Of a DNA stretch of 64,000 bases, positions 26,091 to 34,551 are shown in pieces. Position numbers and translations under genes: made by a program. The stretch's first letter is position 1. Each line of letters starts with the position of its first letter. The stretch spans positions 587,327 through 651,326 of the forward strand of contig NZ_JACHXJ010000004.1 in NCBI RefSeq assembly GCF_014192015.1, read 5' to 3'. Under the pieces are notes generated by a model that worked only from the letters and a program-made list of their open reading frames with translations, was not told where the DNA came from and ran no database searches. The DNA comes from Paenibacillus rhizosphaerae. Lineage in GTDB: Bacteria; Bacillota; Bacilli; Paenibacillales; Paenibacillaceae.

Positions 26091-26387
26091 ATGAGTCAAG
26101 AAATGAAGGATGAGAAGCGGGCCCTTTCGACGGACCTGTCGACCGTGGAGTCGCAGCGTAACGATCTGGCCGTTGAGGAGTTCCCGGATGGACCTTTCGG
26201 TTCACCGGTCAATGCTGAAGAGTTGGGGAAAAGCACGCCATGGCGGGTGGACCAGCGCAGCACCGGCCGTTTCGACTACGAGAATCATGAGCTGCACGAA
26301 GGCCATATCCGGGATTACCCGGGTCAGGACGTTTTCGATGAGCGGATTCCCGATGACGTAAATAAGCCGAGAGTTCCTGAGGAATGA
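26091..26387 (+). CDS. Small hydrophilic protein of unknown function
   Basis: A strong GGGAGGAG site lies before ATG 26091, and the frame gives 98 highly charged residues ending DDVNKPRVPEE, with conserved-looking middle text WRVDQRSTGRFDYENHELHEG. It has no signal peptide, membrane helix or cysteine. A good terminator follows. I do not recognise it; the composition suggests a soluble, perhaps partly disordered protein. Confidence 0.65.
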   Translation: MSQEMKDEKRALSTDLSTVESQRNDLAVEEFPDGPFGSPVNAEELGKSTPWRVDQRSTGRFDYENHELHEGHIRDYPGQDVFDERIPDDVNKPRVPEE

Positions 26388-26431
26388 GCTGTGGGATGAA
26401 GTAAAAGATCCTAACGAAAGCGTTAAAAATG

Positions 26432-26459
26432 ACCGGTACATCATGAGTACCGGTTTTTT
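26432..26459 (+). terminator. Terminator after the small hydrophilic protein
   Basis: ACCGGTAC (26432-26439) pairs with GTACCGGT (26447-26454), followed by a T run. Confidence 0.8.
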
Positions 26460-26567
26460 CGTTTGCACCTTGCGGATGCATGCTGCAGATTGGCTCAAGA
26501 TACGGACTGCCGGCTTTCCTTGGGGATTCTTTTCGTTTTTACTCTGTTAGCTGCATCCGGGAAATCA

Positions 26568-26598
26568 GGTATGTTTTGACCGGGCGCCGATCATAATG
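26568..26598 (+). promoter_or_regulatory. Candidate forespore (sigma-G type) promoter of the ger operon
   Basis: GGTATG (26568-26573) and CATAATG (26592-26598) are 18 bases apart, 37 bases before the gerA-type start. The -10 resembles the CATA-rich element of sigma-G promoters, which drive germinant receptor operons. Confidence 0.4.
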
Positions 26599-26635
26599 GG
26601 ATCTATGCTCATTTCTCACAGGAAAGGAAATCGAC

Positions 26636-28111
26636 ATGAAGCCTGATGCACCCAAGACCCTCCGTGATATATTGGAGCAAGCCGCCAAGTCCAGCGATTT
26701 CCGGCAGTTTTCGCCCTCCGCGGAGGACGGCCGGATCCGGATCAGCTACTATTCTTCTCTTGTGGATGCGGAGAAGATCAACCGTTATCTTATCGCCGAA
26801 ATCCAGCAGCATTTTGATGACATTCGTCGGCTGGCGGACATTCAGAACTGCATCCCGTTTGATGAGGCGGAAATTACCGAGGATACGTCAGAAGTCGAGT
26901 CCAAGCTGGTCAAGGGGTATGTGATCCTCCAGATCGCGCCGGAAGAGCCGGCTTTTTTGATCGTTAATATCAACCATACCGAACGGGGACACCGCCAAAG
27001 CAACGAGACCGAAAATGAATTCAGCGTCGTGGGGCCCAAAATCGGCTTTGTGGAAAATATTCATGTCAACGTCCATTTGCTGAGACAGCAAATCGCCGTT
27101 ACGAAGCTGGTGATCGAGGAGGTTTCGATCGGGAGCCTGTCCAATACGAAGGTCATGATCGCTTACCTTGACGGGGTGACGAATCCGCAGCATATCGAAA
27201 CGATGAAACAGCGGCTTGGAAAGATCGACTTCGAGGTCGTATTCGACACATCGATTCTCGATCAGATTATATCCGACCATACCAACTCACCGTTCCCGCT
27301 TTTTCTGTCGACGGAAAGGGTGGACCGGGTGGCTTACGCCATTACTTCCGGGCAGGTCGCGGTGTTTGCGGATGGATCGCCCTACGTCTTTACAGGCCCT
27401 TCCACGTTTTTGGACTTTTTCCTATCGCCGGAGGACTATTATTTGCCTTGGGTTATCGGGTCTTTCTTTCGCATCGTCCGCATTCTGAGCGTTATTTTCT
27501 CCATTTTTGTCACGCCTGTCTATGTCGCCGTATTAACGTATCATTTCGAGGTCATTCCGGAAAATATACTGGAGCCGTTGATCATGTCCCGAACCCATGT
27601 CCCGCTTCCTCCTGTGCTGGAGGCACTCTTCCTGGAAGTGACGATCGAGCTGTTGCGGGAAGCCGGAGCCCGGCTGCCGACCAAAATCGGCCAGACGCTC
27701 GGCATCGTAGGTGGGATTGTCATCGGGCAGGCGACGGTGGAAGCCGCCTTGACGAGCAGCATTCTGCTGATCATTGTGGCGCTGTCGGCGCTTGCCTCGT
27801 TTACGACCCCGATATTTAAAATGGCCAACACCATCCGCCTCCTGCGTTTCCCGCTGATCCTGCTGGCCGGCCTATGGGGAGGGATGGGGATCGTGGCCGG
27901 GTTCTTTTTGCTGCTTGGGCATCTGCTGCGGCTCAAATCCCTCGGAATCCCGTACTTGCTGCCGCTGTTCCCGCTGCGGACGGGCAATTTCGGCGACAGC
28001 TTCGTTCGGCGATCGTACCGGTATATCACCAACCGGAACATTTACCTAAGGCCTCTGGATTCCAAGCGGTATACCCCGAGTGAAGACAAGGAGGATATTG
28101 AGCATGAATAG
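26636..28111 (+). CDS. Spore germinant receptor A subunit (GerAA/GerKA family)
   Basis: The 491-residue protein has the large N-terminal cytoplasmic domain of the family (KLVKGYVILQIAPEEPAFLIVN, RHRQSNETENE, VGPKIGFVENIHVNVHLLR) followed by a membrane domain from about 270 with PLPPVLEALFLEVTIELLREAGARLP and TKIGQTLGIVGGIVIGQATVEAAL, both hallmark segments. The C-terminus is cytoplasmic. GGAAAGGAAA precedes ATG 26636. With the C and B subunits it forms the receptor in the spore inner membrane that starts germination on sensing nutrients. Confidence 0.95.
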   Translation: MKPDAPKTLRDILEQAAKSSDFRQFSPSAEDGRIRISYYSSLVDAEKINRYLIAEIQQHFDDIRRLADIQNCIPFDEAEITEDTSEVESKLVKGYVILQIAPEEPAFLIVNINHTERGHRQSNETENEFSVVGPKIGFVENIHVNVHLLRQQIAVTKLVIEEVSIGSLSNTKVMIAYLDGVTNPQHIETMKQRLGKIDFEVVFDTSILDQIISDHTNSPFPLFLSTERVDRVAYAITSGQVAVFADGSPYVFTGPSTFLDFFLSPEDYYLPWVIGSFFRIVRILSVIFSIFVTPVYVAVLTYHFEVIPENILEPLIMSRTHVPLPPVLEALFLEVTIELLREAGARLPTKIGQTLGIVGGIVIGQATVEAALTSSILLIIVALSALASFTTPIFKMANTIRLLRFPLILLAGLWGGMGIVAGFFLLLGHLLRLKSLGIPYLLPLFPLRTGNFGDSFVRRSYRYITNRNIYLRPLDSKRYTPSEDKEDIEHE

Positions 28112-29186
28112 CCTCACAAGGTGGCTGGGGACTTTCGGTATCGTTTTGGTGCTCGCGGGATGCGGCAACGACCGGATGGTCAATAATATCCGTATGGTCA
28201 CGGTACTCGGATTTGACGATAACCCGCCGGGGTATGTCGGGACCGCGATCTACAGCGATTTTACGCAGCGAGGGAAAGTCGGCGTGCTGGAGGGGCGGGC
28301 GAAGCAGACCCAGCTGATTCTGAACGAAATGAACGGCCAGTCGGCCCAGCCGGTCAAAATCGAGAAGCTGCGGCTGCTCCTGTTCAGCCGGGAGCTCGCG
28401 GAGCGCGGCCTTTCGTATTTCATCAATTCGATCTGCCGCAACCCGCTGATCAGCAATTATTTGACGGTGGCCGTATCGGAGGAGCCGGTCGCGTCCCTGG
28501 CCAAGATTATCGCCGGGCAGGGCAGCGGGGAGCTGCCGTACCATCTCATTGAGCAGAATATGAAATCGGGGAATATACCGAGATCCAACCTCTCGATGAT
28601 GTTGTTTGATTATCATTGTGCGGGAAGGGATGTTTCGCTTCCGATCATCCGGTTAAACGGTGCAGGCAGATTGCAGGTATCGGGTTATGGCATTTTTAAG
28701 GGGGACCGGTTAAAGCTGACCTTGAATCCGGAGGAAATGTTCTACTATAAGCTTCTTCAGGGATATTCCATGCGCGGGGAAATTCCGTTTACCCTGAAAA
28801 AGCACGGGCAGGAAGGAACCGCCCTTTTTTCGGTGAGCTATGGAAGGGAGTCCAAGCATGCGGTCATGAGAGCAAATGGCTTGCATATTCAATTCCAGCT
28901 CGCGATCATCGGGATGGTGAAGGAATATCCGAGATGGATGGACTTGCGCAAGGACTTCAATGACCGCGAGGTAGACCGCCAGCTGGAAAAGCAGATGCGG
29001 GACCGCATGATGTCGCTGCTCGTCAAGCTGAGGGACAGCGGCGTGGATCCGCTGGGCGCAGGAGATTTGGTCAGGGCGTATACCCGGGATTGGGACGAGA
29101 AGGAATTTTACGAAAGGATGTATCCAAAAACGGCGTTCGATATCGCTATCAATCTTCAACTGACCAAATCGGGAATCGGAGAATGA
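28104..29186 (+). CDS. Spore germinant receptor C subunit, lipoprotein (Ger(x)C family)
   Basis: The start is ATG 28104, after AAGGAGG; it overlaps the A-subunit stop by 8 bases. The 360-residue protein has a lipoprotein signal (GIVLVLAGCGNDR), the early motif MVTVLGFDDN, and the family's C-terminal domain with MRDRMMSLLVKLRDSGVDPLGAGD. It is anchored on the outside of the spore inner membrane. The operon order is A-C-B. Confidence 0.93.
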   Translation: MNSLTRWLGTFGIVLVLAGCGNDRMVNNIRMVTVLGFDDNPPGYVGTAIYSDFTQRGKVGVLEGRAKQTQLILNEMNGQSAQPVKIEKLRLLLFSRELAERGLSYFINSICRNPLISNYLTVAVSEEPVASLAKIIAGQGSGELPYHLIEQNMKSGNIPRSNLSMMLFDYHCAGRDVSLPIIRLNGAGRLQVSGYGIFKGDRLKLTLNPEEMFYYKLLQGYSMRGEIPFTLKKHGQEGTALFSVSYGRESKHAVMRANGLHIQFQLAIIGMVKEYPRWMDLRKDFNDREVDRQLEKQMRDRMMSLLVKLRDSGVDPLGAGDLVRAYTRDWDEKEFYERMYPKTAFDIAINLQLTKSGIGE

Positions 29187-29205
29187 CAAGGACAGGTGAT
29201 CGAAG

Positions 29206-30318
29206 ATGCCCAGACAGATCAAGGAAAGCTTAACCGTATCCCCCTATCTCTTGTGGTTTATGATTCACGGAACGCAGACGGGCATTGCCATGCTGAACTT
29301 TCAAAGCCGGAACATTAAGGGGGCTCAGCAGGATTCATGGTTGTCCTTACTGCTCGTCGGTCTGAGCTTGCACGCGGTCGTATGGATCATATATGCGATC
29401 ATGAAGCATGCGGACGGAGGCGATATTCTCCACCTGCATCGGCAGTTGTTCGGCAAATGGCTGGGAGGAGCATTGAATCTCCTGCTCTACGGTTATATGC
29501 TGTTGTTTATCGTCTATCAAATCCGGTCTTACATGGAGGTCATCCATATTTGGGCGTTTCCCACGACGCCGCTCTGGTTCGTATGCCTGCTCATTTTGCT
29601 GACCGCCGTGTACATCGTAACCGGGGGGCTGCGGGTGATCACCGGAATCTGCTTTTTCTGTGTCGTCATTCCCACCCTGCTCCTGGTGTCGATTTATTTT
29701 CCGATACAGTACGCCCATTGGACGAATCTCCTGCCGCTGCTGAATCATACGCCGCGTGAATATGCCCAGTCGGCGTTCCATTCGCTCAATTTATTTTACG
29801 GGGTGGAGTTTCTGCTTCTGCTGTATCCCTTTATCAAGCATCAAGAAAAGTCCCGGAAGTGGGCTCATATCGCCGTAGCCCATTCCACCGTACTCTACTT
29901 GATCGTGGCTATAGTAACATTGGCGTTCTTTAATGTTCAGCAGCTGGAGCATACGATCTGGCCGACGCTGATCCTATCGAAAGTCGCCCGGCTCCCGTTC
30001 ATCGACCGGTTCGATTACGTGTACGTGTTCAATTGGTTTGTCGTGATTCTGCCGCCGGTATGCATGGCGATGTGGGCAGGAACGAGGATTTTGAGACAGG
30101 CCACCCCACTGAGATCCAAGCCGCTGGTATGGTTCACATGCGGAATGTCGTTTGTCATTATTGCCGTATTACAAGGCCCCAAGACGATCGACAAGCTGGA
30201 TTCCGTGGTAACCTGGGCCGGACTGGTCCTGTTGTACGTCTATCTTCCGCTGCTTTGCCTCTGGGTTCATATTGTCCAACGGTATCAAAATCGAAGGGCG
30301 GCAGTAGAAGGGGGGTGA
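29206..30318 (+). CDS. Spore germinant receptor B subunit (GerAB/GerKB family transporter)
   Basis: This 370-residue protein has ten predicted membrane helices and belongs to the endospore germination branch of the APC superfamily. Typical segments are QDSWLSLLLVGLSLHAVVWIIY, LLYGYMLLFIVYQIRSYMEV, FHSLNLFYGVEFLLLLYPF and DRFDYVYVFNWFVVILP. It binds the germinant or passes ions or water. It starts 20 bases after the C subunit. Confidence 0.93.
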   Translation: MPRQIKESLTVSPYLLWFMIHGTQTGIAMLNFQSRNIKGAQQDSWLSLLLVGLSLHAVVWIIYAIMKHADGGDILHLHRQLFGKWLGGALNLLLYGYMLLFIVYQIRSYMEVIHIWAFPTTPLWFVCLLILLTAVYIVTGGLRVITGICFFCVVIPTLLLVSIYFPIQYAHWTNLLPLLNHTPREYAQSAFHSLNLFYGVEFLLLLYPFIKHQEKSRKWAHIAVAHSTVLYLIVAIVTLAFFNVQQLEHTIWPTLILSKVARLPFIDRFDYVYVFNWFVVILPPVCMAMWAGTRILRQATPLRSKPLVWFTCGMSFVIIAVLQGPKTIDKLDSVVTWAGLVLLYVYLPLLCLWVHIVQRYQNRRAAVEGG

Positions 30319-30375
30319 AATCGTACCCATGCCGGGGTGGGATGAAAATGATAGAAATGGCATATTGATTTACTG

Positions 30376-30401
30376 TAACTAAATTGTGTACAATTCAGTT
30401 A
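30376..30401. promoter_or_regulatory. OhrR-like palindrome upstream of dps
   Basis: A 26-base inverted repeat has arms TAACTAAATTGTG and TACAATTCAGTTA (11 of 13 positions pair). Its centre AAATTGTGTACAATT is one base from the half-site centre I recall for the Bacillus OhrR operator (AAATTGTATACAATT). It lies 70 bases before the dps start. Confidence 0.5.
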
Positions 30402-30470
30402 GAGACAAAAGCTTACGAACCGAAAGGCTTGCCGAAGGCCTTCACTGACTGATAAAAAAGGATGGGATAA

Positions 30471-30923
30471 ATGATGACAAACACAACGACATTAACATTG
30501 GAACAGGCATTGAACCAGCAGGTGGCGAACTTCAGCATTCTTTACGTGAAAATTCATAACTATCACTGGTATGTAAAAGGGGAACAGTTCTTTACGCTGC
30601 ATGCGAAATTCGAGGAACTGTACAACGACGTTACGCAAAAAACGGACGAAATCGCCGAACGCCTCCTGGCGATCAAGGGCAGACCGTCTGCTACATTAAA
30701 AGAGTACCTGGACATCGCCACGATTGAGGAAGCTACAGGAAAAGAGGACGCGCGCGGCATGGTGCAGTCGCTCATCCATGACTTCTCGGCGGTAAGCAAG
30801 GAACTGCATGAGACCATCAACTTGGCGGAAAGCGCCGGTGACCACCCAACCGCCGATATGCTGATCGCGATGCAGGCGGACCTGGATAAGCATGTATGGA
30901 TGCTTGAATCCTACCTTGGCTGA
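30471..30923 (+). CDS. dps: Dps/MrgA family ferritin-like DNA protection protein
   Basis: The 150-residue protein carries the Dps ferroxidase signature NYHWYVKGEQFFTLHAKFEELYND with the histidine, aspartate/glutamate residues shared between subunits, and ends DKHVWMLESYLG. Twelve subunits form a shell that oxidises and stores iron and shields DNA from peroxide. Two ATGs stand together (30471, 30474) after AAAAAGGATGGG. An OhrR-like palindrome upstream suggests control by organic peroxides rather than, or besides, PerR. Confidence 0.95.
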   Translation: MMTNTTTLTLEQALNQQVANFSILYVKIHNYHWYVKGEQFFTLHAKFEELYNDVTQKTDEIAERLLAIKGRPSATLKEYLDIATIEEATGKEDARGMVQSLIHDFSAVSKELHETINLAESAGDHPTADMLIAMQADLDKHVWMLESYLG

Positions 30924-30945
30924 TTTCAACGATTTTCAATGAACG

Positions 30946-30964
30946 AGGGGCTCAGGGCCCCTTT
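30946..30964 (+). terminator. Short terminator-like hairpin after dps
   Basis: GGGGC (30947-30951) pairs with GCCCC (30957-30961) and is followed by TTT; weak. Confidence 0.45.
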
Positions 30965-31002
30965 GTCGATTTTGTCAGATGAGAAGGGGGTGTGATTATT
31001 CA

Positions 31003-31422
31003 ATGGAAGCCAAATTCGCCATGGAGCATGAGGTTGCTAAAATTCTGGATCACCACGAATACGCCGCCGTAGCGACAGTGGAGAATCAGAAGCCGCGGCT
31101 GCGCCGGATGCCGAAGTACAACAAAGGACTGAGCATCTATCTTGTCGCGGACCGGAAAAGCCTAATCTGGGACCTGGAAAGCAAGACGCCGGTGTCGCTG
31201 CTGGTGGGGCATGAGGAGAACGACTCCCGGGAAGCGGTGGAGATCGACGGCAAGTTAACCGTGAACACGGAGGAGGCCCTCCGCCGGCAGATCTGGAGGG
31301 AGGAGTTCAGTAAGGATTTCTCCGGACCGGATGATCCGGATTATGTGATCCTTCAGGTTAAGGCCATTCGTGTGGAGTATGCCGACAAGGACGGACAGAA
31401 GCACGAGTGGTTCGATTATTGA
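31003..31422 (+). CDS. Pyridoxamine 5'-phosphate oxidase-like flavin-binding protein (general stress type)
   Basis: Starting at ATG 31003 after GAAGGGGG, the 139-residue protein has the split-barrel pattern KILDHHEYAAVATVENQKPRLRRMP, LIWDLESKTPVSLLVG and an ending with VEYADKDGQKHEWFDY. Such small proteins bind FMN or F420-like cofactors and are often stress-induced. It lies directly after dps in the same direction, which fits a shared oxidative-stress role. Confidence 0.8.
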   Translation: MEAKFAMEHEVAKILDHHEYAAVATVENQKPRLRRMPKYNKGLSIYLVADRKSLIWDLESKTPVSLLVGHEENDSREAVEIDGKLTVNTEEALRRQIWREEFSKDFSGPDDPDYVILQVKAIRVEYADKDGQKHEWFDY

Positions 31423-31444
31423 TGAATCCCGCGGCAACGGGTAG

Positions 31445-31485
31445 AGCCGCCTTATCAGGTTAAATCCTGATGGAGGCGGCTTTTT
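31445..31485 (+). terminator. Terminator after the PNPOx-like gene
   Basis: AGCCGCCTTATCAGG pairs with CCTGATGGAGGCGGCT, with one bulge, and TTTTT follows. Confidence 0.85.
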
Positions 31486-31650
31486 GGTGTGCGCAAATAA
31501 CTTTCGAAGGAGCGTTAAGGATGTTTGATATGACCACAGGTCCTGACCGAAGTGCAGCCGGCAATGATGATCTGCGGGCTGCAGCATGCGAAAAAGTGGA
31601 ATGGAGAATGACCTAGAGCCATTATTGTCCGGTTATGCCGGCCAATTTTA

Positions 31651-31664
31651 TGTAAACGCATACA
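31651..31664 (+). promoter_or_regulatory. cre-like site 1
   Basis: TGTAAACGCATACA fits the CcpA consensus TGNAANCGNWNNCA. No gene follows closely; the lpl-type operon begins 950 bases later. Confidence 0.45.
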
Positions 31665-31884
31665 TGTTATTTTTGATCTGCCGCAAAACCACGCCCCATA
31701 AGGGCTCGTGCGGGAATTGTCATTTTTGATATATACACCATAAAGGCTATCCAAATCATCAAAAATGACATATTCGGCCCCTGTATCACAAGTCAACGCA
31801 ACCACCGGAGCCGGATTTCAAGCCAATTTGAGGAGGGGACGAAAACGACATATTTACGCATGCCGGGGGCTCCGATATGTTTAG

Positions 31885-31898
31885 TGTAAGCGTTATCA
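31885..31898 (+). promoter_or_regulatory. cre-like site 2
   Basis: TGTAAGCGTTATCA matches the cre consensus at all fixed positions and closely resembles the well-known B. subtilis form TGAAAGCGCTATCA. Confidence 0.55.
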
Positions 31899-31975
31899 CC
31901 CGCAACTGTAGCGCGATGCGGAGGAACGGGCAGGAAACCCCGTGGCCAGGAAAAAGGGCATTGGGTGGAGGAGCG

Positions 31976-32085
31976 GCCCAAAGATGGATGCATTGAAAAT
32001 GGAGCTTCTGCGAGCGAAGATGGATGTTTCTGCGAAGATGGGGGTTCCATTGAAGAGGGACGTTGAAGAGGGATGCTTCTTCATC
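31976..32085. repeat. Block of degenerate CATCCATCTTC repeats
   Basis: Read on the minus strand the block contains about six variants of CATCCATCTTCGCA / CTCCATTTTCAATG / TCCCTCTTCAACG in succession, with irregular spacing of 13-22 bases. Both strands stay open through it, which explains the short frames seen here. Confidence 0.5.
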
Positions 32086-32620
32086 GACGGAACCCTCGGA
32101 ACCGATCGGAGGATCTCCCTAGCTCCAGTTGGAAATGAGGGCGCTAAGCTGCTTGCCTGGTTTAACGACCATGACGAGGAAGGGCTATCGCTTAGATGCT
32201 GGTCAGCCGAAACTTCCGTTCCTTAGTAAAAGGGAGAACAACGCAAGTCAGCTGTCTGGACACATCCCGTCAGACGGTTCAAAAGAAGAAGCTCACCCAA
32301 GTTTCTTACTCAATTAGGTAATATATCATACATTTAATGTAAATAAAATTATCATTACCACGTAATGTATTGCCGAATTCACCCGAAAGCGATGCAAAAA
32401 CAACATATTCCTTGGACCCAAACCGGTCGATTTTCTTCTTGTTCGTACGGGTTTTGCCCCGAATTTCAGGCTCATGTGGAAAATGACATATTTACGAAGG
32501 ATTTACCTATCGAATACGTTTAGATCACAAACCTTGTTCACCCGCCTTTTTCGGGCTTTAACATCCGCCATCACGGAGAGATAAAGGCAACAAAGAACCT
32601 ACCAGAAAAGGAGTGATACG

Positions 32621-33586
32621 ATGCATGATACAAAAGCTGCCATCGCTGGTCGTCCGGCTGTGATGCCGAGAAAGAAGACCAACAAAAGCTTATGGAAGCG
32701 CATCATGATGAACTGGGAGCTGTACCTGTTTATTGCGCCGGCCTTTTTCTACTTTCTTATTTTCTGTTACGGGCCGATGTACGGCATCCAGATCGCGTTC
32801 AAGAACTTCATTCCGACAAAAGGAATCACGGGAAGCCCGTGGGTCGGCTTCGACCACTTCGTCCGCTTCTTTCATTCCTACTACTTTTGGGATCTGCTCT
32901 GGAACACGCTGAGCATCAGCTTGTACTCGCTGGCCATCGGGTTTCCGATCCCGATCATTCTGGCGCTGGCCTTCAACGAGGTCCGAAACGGCTTCTTCAA
33001 GAAGCTGTCCCAGACGGTCACGTACGCGCCGCACTTTATTTCCATGGTCGTTATGGCGGGGATGATTATCACGTTCCTCTCGCCGTCGACGGGGATCGTC
33101 ACCCACATGATCGAGGGACTTGGCCTGAAATCACCGGACTTCCTCACCGACCCGCGCTGGTTTAAGACGATGTACGTCTTCTCGGACGTGTGGCAGAGCG
33201 CCGGCTGGGGCACGATCATCTATCTCGCCGCGCTCTCGGGCGTCGATCCGGGGCTGCATGAGGCGGCGATTATCGACGGGGCTTCGCGCTTCCAGCGCGT
33301 ACGGCACATTAACATCCCGGTGCTGGTGCCGACGATGACCATCCTGCTCATCTTGAATATGGGCAGCCTGCTCGGGGTCGGCTTTGAGAAAATCCTGCTG
33401 CTGCAAAACCCGCTCAACATGAGCTCGTCGGACGTTATTTCCACCTTCGTCTACCGCTCGGGTCTGGTGGATGCGCAGTACAGCTTCTCGACCGCCATCG
33501 GCCTGTTCAACTCGGTCATCAATGCGGTATTGCTCATCGTCGTCAATCAGGTCGTCCGCCGTACGAGCGAGAACAGTTTGTGGTAG
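32621..33586 (+). CDS. lplB: Sugar ABC permease, LplB/YtcP type
   Basis: The 321-residue protein has the N-terminal cytoplasmic stretch and first helix of the LplB group (LYLFIAPAFFYFLIFCYGPMYGIQIAFKNFIP) and the EAA loop GVDPGLHEAAIIDGASRFQRVRHINIP. AAAAGGAGTG precedes ATG 32621. It is the first gene of a three-gene importer operon without its own ATPase, so it probably uses a shared MsmX-like subunit. Confidence 0.92.
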   Translation: MHDTKAAIAGRPAVMPRKKTNKSLWKRIMMNWELYLFIAPAFFYFLIFCYGPMYGIQIAFKNFIPTKGITGSPWVGFDHFVRFFHSYYFWDLLWNTLSISLYSLAIGFPIPIILALAFNEVRNGFFKKLSQTVTYAPHFISMVVMAGMIITFLSPSTGIVTHMIEGLGLKSPDFLTDPRWFKTMYVFSDVWQSAGWGTIIYLAALSGVDPGLHEAAIIDGASRFQRVRHINIPVLVPTMTILLILNMGSLLGVGFEKILLLQNPLNMSSSDVISTFVYRSGLVDAQYSFSTAIGLFNSVINAVLLIVVNQVVRRTSENSLW

Positions 33587-33601
33587 AGAGGAGGAGCTTC
33601 G

Positions 33602-34510
33602 ATGTTATCCGGAGTGAGAGAAACCCGGCGGGATAAAGTCTTTCTCGCCTTCAATTACCTGTATGTGTTTCTGGCGTTTCTGATCGTGTTCTACCCGCTG
33701 GTGTACATGGTCAGCGCCTCCATCAGCGACCCGAAAGCGGTCGGGTCCGGGGAGATGTGGCTGTGGCCGAAAGGCATTACGTTTGACGGCTACAAGCGGG
33801 TGTTCGAGAACACGAGCATCTGGACGGGGTACGGCAACACGATTCTGTACACCGTGGTCGGAACCGCGATTAACCTGCTCGTCACGCTGCCGGCGGCGTA
33901 TGCGCTGAGCCGCAAAGACTTTGTCGGCCGCAACTTCTTTATGGGCATGTTCATGGTCACGATGTTCTTCGGCGGCGGCCTGGTGCCGACGTACCTCCTG
34001 GTGAAGCAGCTGGGCATGGTCAACACGATGTGGGCGATCGTCATTCCGTCGGCCGCGTCGATCTGGAACATCATCGTCTCGCGGACGTTCTTCCAGAGCT
34101 CGATTCCGAAGGAGCTGCAGGAAGCGGCGCAGATCGACGGATGTACGAACATGCGGCTGTTCGTGAAGATCATCCTGCCGCTGTCGATGCCGATCATCGC
34201 GGTGATGGCCCTGTTCTACGGGGTGGGCAACTGGAACAGCTACTTCTCGGCGCTCATTTACCTGAACGACTCGGCGAAATACCCGCTGCAGCTGGTGCTG
34301 CGCCAGATTCTGGTGCTGCAGGAGATGGCGGCGCAGGGCGGAGGGGCGATCGACGCCTCCACGGCGGCCGCGATGAACAACAAGGCGGAAATCGCCGCCC
34401 TGGTGAAGTATTCCGTGATTATCGTCGCCACCATTCCGGTTATTGTCATTTACCCGTTCCTTCAGCGTTATTTTGTGCAAGGTGTCATGATCGGTTCGGT
34501 TAAGGGCTGA
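33602..34510 (+). CDS. lplC: Sugar ABC permease, LplC/YtcP type
   Basis: The 302-residue partner permease starts at ATG 33602 after GAGGAGG, 15 bases past the first permease. It shows YPLVYMVSASISDPKAVGSGE, the EAA loop IPKELQEAAQIDGCTNMRLFVKIILPL, and the typical ending YPFLQRYFVQGVMIGSVKG. The sequence has clear long runs of GC-rich synonymous codons, like its neighbour. Confidence 0.93.
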   Translation: MLSGVRETRRDKVFLAFNYLYVFLAFLIVFYPLVYMVSASISDPKAVGSGEMWLWPKGITFDGYKRVFENTSIWTGYGNTILYTVVGTAINLLVTLPAAYALSRKDFVGRNFFMGMFMVTMFFGGGLVPTYLLVKQLGMVNTMWAIVIPSAASIWNIIVSRTFFQSSIPKELQEAAQIDGCTNMRLFVKIILPLSMPIIAVMALFYGVGNWNSYFSALIYLNDSAKYPLQLVLRQILVLQEMAAQGGGAIDASTAAAMNNKAEIAALVKYSVIIVATIPVIVIYPFLQRYFVQGVMIGSVKG

Positions 34511-34551
34511 TCTTGCCATAGATCAATAACTTTAAAAGGGGAGTTGTTGTC

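Larger units (their letters stand above)
31661..32496. repeat. Dispersed AAAATGACATATT repeat family
   Basis: Plus-strand copies are AAAAATGACATATT (31761-31774), AAAACGACATATTTACG (31842-31858), CAAAAACAACATATTC (32395-32410) and GAAAATGACATATTTACG (32479-32496). Minus-strand copies lie at 31719-31731 and about 31662-31675 (GATCAAAAATAACATG). The copies at 31715-31731 and 31759-31776 form an inverted repeat with a 12-base perfect stem. Consensus: RAAAAYGACATATT. Confidence 0.6.
31486..32620. other. 1.1-kb region with repeats and regulatory-like sites but no convincing gene
   Basis: No frame here has both a plausible start and recognisable protein. A 94-codon frame at 31942-32226 (+) is made largely of the repeat block and its first codons are low-complexity. 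The region contains six copies of a ~14-base word, two cre-like sites, a block of CATCCATCTTC repeats, an operator-like box at 32316-32332, and a small CCCG/CGGG hairpin near 32541. It may be a long regulatory region or a graveyard of a lost sugar gene. Confidence 0.5.

Noticed and set aside
26421..26435. cre-like CGAAAGCGTTAAAA before a terminator
   Set aside because: It lacks the fixed TG and CA ends of the consensus and lies downstream of a gene.
31515..31805. A 96-codon minus-strand frame reading YVIFDDLDSLYGVYIKNDN
   Set aside because: It consists of translated copies of the AAAATGACATATT repeats and lacks a ribosome site; kept only as part of the repeat finding.
31942..32226. A 94-codon plus-strand frame in the repeat region
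   Set aside because: Its first half is translation of the degenerate repeat block, no ribosome site precedes it, and both strands are open there for the same reason.
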